From the NCBI GenBank assembly GCA_902805475.1, contig CADCSX010000025.1, positions 868,001 through 932,000 of the forward strand: 64,000 nucleotides of DNA. Direction: 5' to 3'. The notes under the pieces are model-generated. The model made no database searches. It was not told where the DNA came from and saw only the letters and a program-made list of their open reading frames with translations. Shown in pieces: positions 56,201 to 64,000 of the stretch. The stretch is from Entonaema liquescens. Taxonomy: Eukaryota > Ascomycota > Sordariomycetes > Xylariales > Xylariaceae. Both the position numbers and the translations under genes were made by a program. Position 1 is the stretch's first letter; each line of letters begins with the position of its first letter.

Positions 56201-57621
56201 CAACATTCCTCGGGAGTGCCTGATATGAATGGCTCTTCGGTAGCTTCGTTTGCCAGTGCCGAGTCGTTGCCGCTGGAAAGTAGAAAATGCTGCAATGCCT
56301 CGGCAGTAACCCCTTCGTTTCCGTTGTTCTCGTCATACAATTTCCGACATAGCTCAGCAGAGTATCCTGACTGGGACAACCGTTTCACAGCTGCCTCGCG
56401 TTTTAAGTCTTGTGTCGCAGCCACGGAAACGCCTGCACTATAACTCTCTGGCAAGGCCCACCTGGGAAGATCATCCTCAGGTACATGTATAAGTAGCCAT
56501 TCCAGGGTCTCTTCGCGATCCTTGCATTCTTCAACGGCCTCTTCTACGTGGCTCTTCCGAAAGCCAGAGTTGGTAAGTTCCTTGACGATGGCCTCTTTCA
56601 GGGAACCCGGCATATTAACACCATGCGGATTCCAGATGACCTCCCGTCGAAGCAAGTCTTCTAATTGGGATCGTGTTTTCCGGCCCATCTCGATCTTCGG
56701 AACTGTCGTCCATCCTTTCATTGGATTTACCCCTCCTCCAGAGGACGATGCAGCATTGCTTCGAAGGACCAAGCCAGCGGCACCAGGCATATTCTTCGCC
56801 TTTTCTCTAATTGCATCTTGCTCCTTTCGTTTCTTCTCCACTGCGGCTCTCTCGTCTTCCCGCCGCTTCAGAGTAGCGAAAGGATCAGCATCATACATCC
56901 ATGCGTTCCCTTTCTTCACATCTTCCTTCTTCAGTTCCTCGAATTTCTTCCATAGTGCTTTGTAATCTGGTGGTAGGGTAGTATGTATGTTCTTCATACT
57001 ACAGATCCTGAACAAAGCATACGTAGCGGCTGCATGTCTAGCTTCTAATGGAGTCTCCCTGGTTACTAGGTCTTTATAGTCCGGAGGTAACTTGAAAGGA
57101 GGCAACTTCTGCACCTCCTGAGTCTTGGGATTCTTAGCACTAAGCTGGACAAAATATGAGATGCCCTCCGAATTTCTGATCTAACTCGAATTGATTAACT
57201 AGGTACACCAGGCAGTTGAGCCAAACAAGCCGCTTACAAGTTGATAGTCGGGCTTGTCCCACTTCTGCCTTTGACAATGCTCTGAGAGCAAGTTCACGGG
57301 TAATTTACCGGTCCAACTGGCTCCTCCGATAATCTGCTTTATTGTCGGTTTCGGAGGTCCCGAAGCCTCTGCTGCTCCCGACTCATCTGTCCCGGCTTTC
57401 TTTCCTCCCGCATTGGAAGAGCCTCCTCCTCCTCCGCCACCTTTTTTATTAGATTTTGAATCATTGGTAGAGTTTGTGAATACTATAAAATCGTCGTTCT
57501 GCTGTGATGCGGTAGTATTTTTACCTGTTTTGGATGACTTCTTGGATGATGATGATGATTTAGCGGCCACAGCAGCTCCCGAGGGTGCCGCTGTGGCCTT
57601 TTCCTTGCCTTTCTTTACCAT
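53235..57621 (-). CDS. DEVH-box RNA helicase with UBA and RWD domains (DHX57/DHX29-like, YLR419W type)
   Basis: Four exons (57621-57238, 57180-53610, 53550-53463, 53397-53235) join in phase into 1401 aa. The N-terminus is Lys/Ser-rich with an oligo-Gly run. UBA-like segments lie around 320-430 and an RWD domain begins near 455 (CWEDEIDSLSSVFSDNF). The helicase core shows GETGSGKST (about 652), DEVHERSLDTDF (about 758), SATLDAATF, TNVAETSITIDD and QRRGRAGRVQAG (about 1003). HA2 and OB-fold regions follow, ending GRGLVVDGWLR-LRGWARIG. This is the DHX29/DHX36/DHX57-type helicase group; relatives act in translation initiation or unwinding structured RNA. The last two exons were recovered from the conserved VVDGW block and branch sites; the motif II variant DEVH is normal for this group. 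Confidence 0.9.
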
Positions 57622-58413
57622 ACTGATAAGCCATTTGGCGTCCTAGGATGTGTATACAATCTTAAAATGCTGTCATGGCTATCTATGGGAAGGAAATAAA
57701 GGTAAAGATAATTCAAAGCCGACGCTCAAGATAAAAATTCCAGTTTGCGCCGGAGTTTATCCGATACCAATTCAGACGGGATACTTCCGATAAGTACCTT
57801 GATACAGTAAATAGAAATGATATACTGTGTGGTAAAACGATAATCTCTTAAAAATATGATCCAATTCTATGAGGAATTGGAAGATTTCAACTACCCCGCA
57901 CAGTGTGAATTGTACCTATCGCTCTCCCCTACCCCACTTAGTACAATGGCGGGGTAGATTATGTAGTAAGGTAGAAGGTGCATCGCATGGAAAGCTCCTA
58001 AATACTTCCATTGTACTACTGTAGGTCTTCCATCAACAATACTTCCATTGTACCTAATAGCTGCATAGCTGCAAAGTGAACTTCCAGTTACAAAAAACGC
58101 TGGAATGACATCAATGATTCCATCTATATAATCCATTAGGTGCAATATTTCAATCAAGTCTCACCCCATATACTCTTACCTACTTACTAATAACATAGGT
58201 AGTTATACTTCTTCGTGAATATAGTAATACGAAATGTGAAGATTACCTCTAACTACGAGTTCGCCGGCTCTATTTTATCGCCGAACTCTCTACCAACCAT
58301 CCTACCCCCCCTCATACCACCTACGCACAGCAGACCTTGAAGGTAGATCCCTAGGCTTAGAACGATATTTTTCTATAAGTCTTTCCCTCGGAGCAAATCG
58401 AAAGAACAACACC
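57622..58413. promoter_or_regulatory. divergent intergenic region (helicase / HNT3)
   Basis: This 792-bp spacer between two start codons contains two copies of the 16-bp AATACTTCCATTGTAC (58001-58016 and 58038-58053) and an inverted GTACAATGG near 57942. A minus-strand frame here has no ATG near its start and no recognisable motif. Confidence 0.45.
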
Positions 58414-59333
58414 ATGACATCAGCCGAGTCTGACGCGGAGGATGCCATCACCAAGGAGGAAATCGCAGGAACAGCACCTACTCCGGCTAACGCAGCAGAC
58501 GCCGGTGTAAGCCACGGGACGAAGCGAAATGCCTGTGAGTAGCCGAGACAGCTCCCCTCCAGCTTCATACACAGGAGCGAGGCTAATCAACTCTACAAGT
58601 CTCAGAACTCATGTCACCAAAGGCCAAGGCAGCGAAAGAGGAACCAAAACGCCCCTCGACGAAATCCTTCAATAGGCGCGACGGCCTTGGCGCCTACACT
58701 CACGACCCGGCAGCATTCCCAGCAAGTCGAGTAATCTACCACAACGATGACTTCGTCGCCATCAACGACATGTACCCCAAATCGACCGTACACACTCTCC
58801 TCCTGCCGCGCTCGCCCCGCAGCCGTATGCACCCATTCGACGCCTTCGAAGACCCCTCCTTCCTAGCCTCCGTACAAGCCGAGACCTTGAAACTGAAACG
58901 CCTAGTAGCGAAGGAGTTACAGCGGCGGTATGGACGATTCAGCGCTTTAGACCGCGAGCGCGAGGCCGTGCTCAACGGGCAGAAGGAGTGGGATAGAGAC
59001 GAGCTACCCAAGGGCCGGGACTGGGAGAGCGAGCTGCTGGTTGGTATTCACGCACACCCGTCTATGAACGACTTACACGTGCATGTGCTGGCGCCAGATA
59101 TGGTATCGGAGTGTATGCGCCACCGCAAGCACTACAACAGTTTCAATACGCCCTTCCTGATCGATGTGGCCGACTTCCCGCTGGCGAAAAATGATGTCAG
59201 GAGACATCCAGGCAAAGCCGGATTTTTGAATGCCGACCTGAAGTGCTGGCGCTGTGGTAAGAATTTCGGGGCTAGTTTCAAACAGCTCAAGGAGCACCTC
59301 ACAGAGGAGTTTGAGGAATGGAAGCGAATTTGA
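58414..59333 (+). CDS. HNT3: aprataxin homologue, HIT-domain DNA 5'-adenylate hydrolase
   Basis: Exons 58414-58534 and 58600-59333 (GTGAGT...ACAAG) encode 284 aa, joining at KRNAFSELMSPKAK. The HIT domain contains VIYHNDDFVAINDMYPKSTVH, HTLLLPRSPRS and the histidine motif MNDLHVHVLAPDM. The stretch MRHRKHYNSFNTPFLIDVADFPL is strongly characteristic of aprataxins. The C-terminus holds the C2HE zinc finger (CWRCGKNF ... LKEHLTEEFEEW). Aprataxin removes AMP left on DNA 5' ends by abortive ligation and so protects against single-strand break damage; it acts in the nucleus. The acidic N-terminal region of exon 1 is variable and probably disordered. The first position of the usual histidine triad reads Asp (NDLHVHV), which may be ordinary in this lineage. 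Confidence 0.9.
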
Positions 59334-59938
59334 ATAAGAGATTTGGTTTGTAAAATATTTAGAGTTCTAAGGATCGGGAAGAGATTGCAGTAGATAGGGC
59401 TGGTGAGTCTGTTACTTACACCCATTAATATGTACATCACGGCATCTAAGCAAGTCTACAAATCAAATACTACGGCATGATTTATTACCTATATTATAGG
59501 TACGCACGGGTCGGAAGAATATTGCAATGCACAGGTAGCGTTTGGGAAATATGACGTTCATATGCTCTTGATTTCTCCCCCCGAAAAACAACGAGACATA
59601 TAGTAAACAAGCTGTGAGGGAGCACTAGTAGTAGGTCGTAGTTACGGTAGACTACGAAGCTATTCTTTAGAAGTATGTGTACAAAGCCGGCTCCTCCTTA
59701 TCAACGCCATTATTCTCAGCCAATCGTAAAAGAAAACCCTCGTCTCCCTTATGACCAGGTGTTTCGCATGCAACCGAGTATTTTGCTCACACAGAAGACC
59801 AGAAATAACTTGCTTCGCAGAGATGGAAGCACTAGGTCCTCAATTCTCGGGAGGGGCGTTAGCACCCCTCACGTTACTGATACGTCTGAGGACGTTGGAT
59901 AGAAAAGCTCCCACGTATAACGCGCGGATTTCGGTGCC
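59334..59938. other. convergent intergenic spacer
   Basis: This is about 600 bp between 3' ends. Short plus-strand ORFs near 59.7-59.9 kb show no convincing features. Confidence 0.5.
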
Positions 59939-60663
59939 CTAATCCTCCTATATAACCCGAATTAGTAAGATATTGGTATTCAAAAGGTGGGAGACTGTGT
60001 AAAGAGGGAAGAACAAATAGGGCGATCCTACCTCTTGATGGACGGCGTCGTCATCATCATCGTCGGCCGCGTTATCATCTTCAATGTCGTCGTCCATCGC
60101 GACATCGTCATTCGCCTCATCTATGATCACGCAAGTAGAAATGTTAGCATTTACTCATAGACATGTAGCCCATATGACACTATCCCAAATAACTTCCTGT
60201 CACCTCCCAACCTACTTAAACGCGAAAACTTACCTTCTTCATCATCTTCCTTCTCAGCGTCCTCTTCTTCTTCAGGCTCATCAACGGGCGAAACGTCGCT
60301 CTTGCGCGGTCGACCGCGACCCTTGCCTGTGCTAGAGGGTTTGGAGGCGGCAGACTTGGGAGTCGTAGCTTTCTTCGGGGTAGTGGCGCCTGCATCGCTC
60401 TTGCGAGGACGTCCGCGACGGCCAGGGCCGCTCGTACCAGCAGCCTTTGATGGAGTGGCCTTTGTGGCCTTCTTCACCCCAGCACCGGTTCCGGGAGGAC
60501 GGCCACGGGGGCGACCCGAGGGAGCCTTCTTAGCTTGAGGCGCGATACCATTCTTTGGGGGACGGCCGCGACCGCGCTTCACAGGAGCTTCTTCACCAGT
60601 TGCTGTTTCAGCAGCTGTGCCATTCTCCTTGGCGGCTGGGCGCCCGGCTCTTGTAGGCGCCAT
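59939..60663 (-). CDS. AT-hook DNA-binding protein (HMGA-like) with acidic tail
   Basis: Three exons (60663-60234, 60120-60032, 59947-59939) join in phase into 175 aa. Four AT-hook cores are spaced along exon 1: KRGRGRPPK, GRPRGRPPG, RRGRPRKSD and GKGRGRPRKSD, separated by Ala/Thr/Lys/Pro-rich linkers. The tail, from the end of exon 1 through exon 2, is almost entirely Asp/Glu (DDDIEDDNAADDDDDDAV). The last exon is just 9 nt, encoding Glu-Asp-stop. This is the layout of HMGA-type chromatin proteins that bind AT-rich minor grooves and remodel enhancers or chromosome structure. The upstream region has long A/T runs (about 60.73-60.88 kb). Function is inferred from motif content only; the targets are unknown. 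Confidence 0.85.
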
Positions 60664-63126
60664 CGCGATAATATGTAGTATGGTAGAGTTAAGAGTAAAA
60701 AAAGTCGTCTCTGCACGTCGATTTCACAAAAAAAAAGAAAAAAATTCGATTGAAGTTCTTTCCTTTTGGATAAATTTTAGGGGAAAATACGGAAATAAAT
60801 CTCGAAAGTGCGCAAGGTCGATGAAAGGTGTTGAGTTAAGTAGGGAAAGAAGAGAAAAAAAAAAGAAAAAAAAAAAAAGGATAAATTTAATGACTGTAGT
60901 TTGGGGAATGGACGCGTGCAAAATTATTAGACCTGGGCAGCTCCTGCGCGTCTGGTGTTTACAGGTACCTGGGCAGCCGGGGTAGGTACAGGTAAGCTGG
61001 TACCTTAGCTCGGCTAGCGTAGATGTAAATGGGATTCGAATCTCATAGGAAATGACGGGGAAGTTCCCCTAAGGAACCGGGCAGCAGGTACAGGCTAACT
61101 GACGTTGAATGTACCAATTGTACAGCCTGAGTACATCTGCACCTCACATGGATGGTGAAGTTGCGAAATTAATTTATTTTTCTTATTTTCCAATAACTCG
61201 TCTCGTTTTACTGTTTAATAAATTCACGCGATTGTTCAATCATGAAATTTTTTCAATTTTTAATTTAATTAAATTTTGTTTCATTTCATTTACATTTATA
61301 CATTTATACATTTATTTTCAAGAAAAAAACAAACCGTATTTAAAATTTGAGAAAATGCGGTTAGTGATTACCTATTCCCCTTTCCTTTCCTTTCTTTGCC
61401 TTGCCTTTAGGTACTCAGGGTATTGATTCACCCCTATATCACAATGCCTTACTCAGAACCCCATTACAAAAACCAACCATTTTCAGACACTTACTTTGCT
61501 TGGTTTCATTTTAATCACTTAGTTTAAGGAGCTACAGTGGCTTTGTAATGATAGATATATGAATGGCACTTGAGTCTGTTGGGATATAAAATCAGAGTGA
61601 GATCCCCTGGTGTTTGTGAATGACGAATCAATTATATCTTACTCAAGACCTACTCAAGAGATATTGGCGGCATTGGTCACAGATGAAATGCAGCGGCATA
61701 CTGTGAAACATATATCCTTAACCAATGAGCGCAACTATATTACTAGTATTAAACAGGCATCTTCCAAGATCTCAACACATATCTTTCCTACTTACACATA
61801 TTCCATCGGGCACTCCTTATAGAAACTACGAAGTACGTGCTAGACAAGTATTTCCTACCTAACCAGCAAGGCTACACAATTGTCGTGAATACAGTAAAGT
61901 CAAGTCCAAAGATCTACAGCAACTCCGCCATTCCCCACGAACTCACCCCCTTATCCCGACTCAAATCCCAAGTGTATACAAAGCGTTATAACCAATGTAT
62001 CCAAATGGAGTAAGGGTATTTGGCATCTTTCTCTGTCAGCAAGCATGCGCCTTACAGGTCTACTCAAATCAACAGCAGCATCTGTGTCAGACAATGTCTT
62101 GTTCATTTCATACATGTCAACGGAATCGGCAAGCGTCATTGCCACGTGGTATGTGAACAAAAGTGGCTTTCGCTAATTAGGAACTCGTCAGCAGAGTATG
62201 ATTAAGGCGGGAGAGACAATGTAACTAATGATATCTCTACGGAGGAGTCACTCCGGGTGTGTCTTACCATCGCGACCAACCCAAAAAGCAAAAAGCAATG
62301 GCGCGCGAATATCTAAGGAATGCCATTGGCATGGCTAGAGAAGGGCATCCAAGGTAATTACCTAGGTATATAAAATGCGATAGTCTGTATAACTCGTAAC
62401 GCCTACTATACCTGTCTAACAAGTACAAATTAACAAGAGAACGTCACAGCTACATCAGCTACATGACAATGGTTTGTCAAATACAGATCGTATAGTATTG
62501 CTAAATACACACCCATAGCAAGCAAGCAAGCCAGCTGTGAATCAATATATTGTGCATATATGATGACAAGATGAGGCTCTTAGAAGCCATATGATAGGAC
62601 AGACCTCACCCCAACGGCAGCCTCCGGTTAGAGATAAGTAGGCCGCTCTAGCGGATAAGCTATCTCCGCAGAACGATAGCTCCAACCAGCATAATCTCCC
62701 CGGTATCTATTCTCCACTTCCCGGACCGCCCCGTTGTCCCCGGGGGTACAACATGCCTAGTCCCTAGATCGTAGCGCAAAGAGAACAGAGCGTGCTATCT
62801 CGACATTTTGAGTAAACTACTTCAGGTACATACCTACCCTGGAGAAGATTGGGGAGCTCCGGAAGGGCTATTACAATTTGTTGATTAGGCTTATCTAGAT
62901 ATAACCGGCTCTAGGAATATCGCACCTACTTCGGGCCGGCCCGAGACTGTTAGATATTCACCGTGTAAGTCGAAGTTGTACATAAAAGGGGCTCGGAGTA
63001 ACTGACTTGTCCCGGGACACACCTATATCTCTGCTTCATACCTACAAACTTACCTCCCACTTACTACTTGCCTTACCTACTACCCCTCTTCCCTCATTCC
63101 ACATCCTAGAAAGACACCTCCGCATC
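60664..63126. other. intergenic, promoter-rich, no gene seen
   Basis: This is 2.5 kb between the divergently transcribed AT-hook and oxygenase genes. It contains oligo-A runs (60.73-60.88 kb), a palindromic GGGGAAGTTCCCC (61057-61069), a very AT-rich patch (about 61.16-61.35 kb) and two palindromes near the oxygenase. No ORF is credible. Confidence 0.5.
62931..62944. promoter_or_regulatory. 14-bp perfect palindrome upstream of oxygenase
   Basis: TCGGGCCGGCCCGA is self-complementary over 14 bp and lies 183 bp before the oxygenase ATG; a TATA-like ATAAAAG follows at 62982-62988. CGG/CCG half-sites facing each other are typical of Zn2Cys6 regulator sites. Binding is inference. Confidence 0.45.
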
Positions 63127-64000
63127 ATGGCAGACACCACCAAATACATCAACCGGCCCATTCCACGCATCTCCCTGCGGGACTTCGACAAGCGCATCGA
63201 CGCCATCACCGCATCGCTCATCTCCGCCGCCGAAACCAGCGGCTTCTTCACGCTGATCGACCACGGGATCCCCGCGTCCGCCATCGCAGCACAATTCTCT
63301 CTCGCAGAGGCCTTCTTCTCGCTCGCGCCCGGGATCAAATCGCTCGCGCCCTTCTCCCCGCAGTCCAACACCGGGTGGGAGCACAAAGCCCAGATCCGCC
63401 CGAGCACGGGGCTACCCGACCAGAAGGAGAGCCTGCAGGTGCAGCACGGGATGCCCGAGACCGATTGGCCGTCGCTCCCCCCGGGGTTCCGCGAGGACAC
63501 CCTGCGGTTCATGGCCGCGGCCCAGCGCGTCAGCGAGATGCTGATGGTGTGTTTTGCGCGGGGGCTCGGGTTCGCCGACGACTACTTCGTGCGCGCGCAC
63601 GATGTGCGGCGGCCCGGCGCCCAGACCGTCCTGCGCCTGCTCAAGTACTTCGCGCTGGACCCGGGGCGCCGACGCCGGCGGGGTATCACCGCGCGGGCGC
63701 GCATGCGGACTGGGACTTCGTGACGCTGCTATTCCAGCGGCCGGGGCAGGGCGGGCTGGAGATATGTCCGGGGCGCGAGGCATTTACGGAGTTTGGGCTG
63801 GGAGATACGTGGACGCCGGTTGAGCCTGTGGACGGTGAGATCGTGTGCAATATGTACGTCCTCCTTTTCCTTTATCCACGCCTTGACAGGTGACATGGTT
63901 GAGATTTGAAAAATGGGAGAGAAATGGGGATTTTCCTTAAAAAAAGAAAAAAAAATCTACTGAATCTACTGAACGACTAACTCAGAATAGTGGCGATCTC
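63127..64000 (+). CDS. 2-oxoglutarate/Fe(II) oxygenase (isopenicillin N synthase-like), one frameshift, truncated at edge
   Basis: This gene continues past the right edge. Exon 1 is 63127-63853 and exon 2 starts at 63991, after an intron ending AATAG. The N-terminal DIOX_N-type domain reads IPRISLRDFDKRID, AAETSGFFTLIDHGIPAS and FFSLAPGIKSL. The jelly-roll part shows GAHADWDFVTLLFQ, with the iron-binding HxD, then LEICPGREAF and GEIVCNIGDL. The second iron His and the 2-oxoglutarate Arg lie outside the window. One base is missing in the GGGG run at 63663-63666; the frame changes between LKYFALDPG and GYHRAGAHADWD. Third codon positions are nearly all G/C, much richer than most neighbouring genes. 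Relatives oxidise small metabolites in secondary metabolism. Confidence 0.82.

Noticed and set aside
57891..58157. 88-aa minus-strand frame in the helicase/HNT3 spacer
   Set aside because: It starts without a nearby ATG, overlaps the 16-bp direct repeats and has no recognisable pattern.
61020..61060. B-box-like GGATTCGAATC as a possible tRNA
   Set aside because: No A-box, acceptor stem or anticodon arm can be built around it; other GGTTC words in the window fail the same way.
63375..63893. A separate 172-aa gene in a second frame at the right edge
   Set aside because: Only its part after about 63663 is meaningful, and that is the continuation of the oxygenase after a lost base; the earlier part is a GC-rich shadow.
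1..64000. CRISPR arrays, bacterial operons, phage or viral insertions
   Set aside because: No regularly spaced repeats, ribosome-binding sites or viral gene signatures are visible; gene structure is consistently that of an ascomycete fungus.

Overview
The window is nuclear DNA of a filamentous ascomycete (Pezizomycotina; a Sordariomycete, perhaps a member of Xylariales, is my best guess from gene content alone). The evidence is short GT-AG introns of about 50-75 bp with CTAAC/CTGAC-like branch sites, and fungal-specific families: HET-domain proteins, DUF7708 NACHT-like proteins, rhodopsin-like 7TM proteins, a 2EXR protein, a CCG-1/GRG-1 homologue and RTT109. I see no rRNA, convincing tRNA, CRISPR, bacterial operon or viral gene. 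Exon joins were worked out by hand, requiring consensus splice sites, phase continuity and family motifs.

Left third (1-23 kb), accessory. After a possible small membrane protein and a GRG-1/CCG-1 gene comes a candidate self/non-self island. It holds a DUF7708 protein with a Walker-A-less NACHT-like domain (minus), a divergently transcribed DUF7025-AAA+ ATPase (plus, seven exons including a 7-nt micro-exon) and a HET-domain gene (minus). Then follow an EBP-type sterol isomerase-like protein, a rhodopsin-like 7TM protein, a proline-rich low-complexity protein, a lipocalin-like protein and a second, heavily split rhodopsin-like gene.

Middle (23-36 kb). This part is gene-poor, with a 581-bp MITE-like element (about 90-bp terminal inverted repeats, TA duplication), a small Cys-rich ORF and a possible NACHT relic. 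A SnoaL-like protein and a HET-domain gene follow in tandem, then a secreted tannase/feruloyl esterase with one frameshift and a Dal5-type MFS transporter.

Right half (36-64 kb). Conserved genes dominate: mitochondrial ribosomal protein MRPL15 divergent from RTT109, a DEVH-box RNA helicase (1401 aa), aprataxin HNT3 and an AT-hook protein. Between them lie a Cys-rich type I membrane protein, a D-2-hydroxyacid dehydrogenase, a 2EXR protein and a secreted S28 serine peptidase carrying two frameshifts. A GC-rich 2-oxoglutarate/Fe(II) oxygenase with one frameshift runs off the right edge.

Four apparent single-base losses, all at or beside short mononucleotide runs and all in otherwise intact genes, look more like consensus (homopolymer) errors than gene decay; this is testable with reads. 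The main biological leads are the DUF7708/AAA+/HET island, the SnoaL-HET tandem, the MITE, two unexplained hairpin-rich intergenic spots, and a triplicated basic motif at the C-terminus of RTT109.
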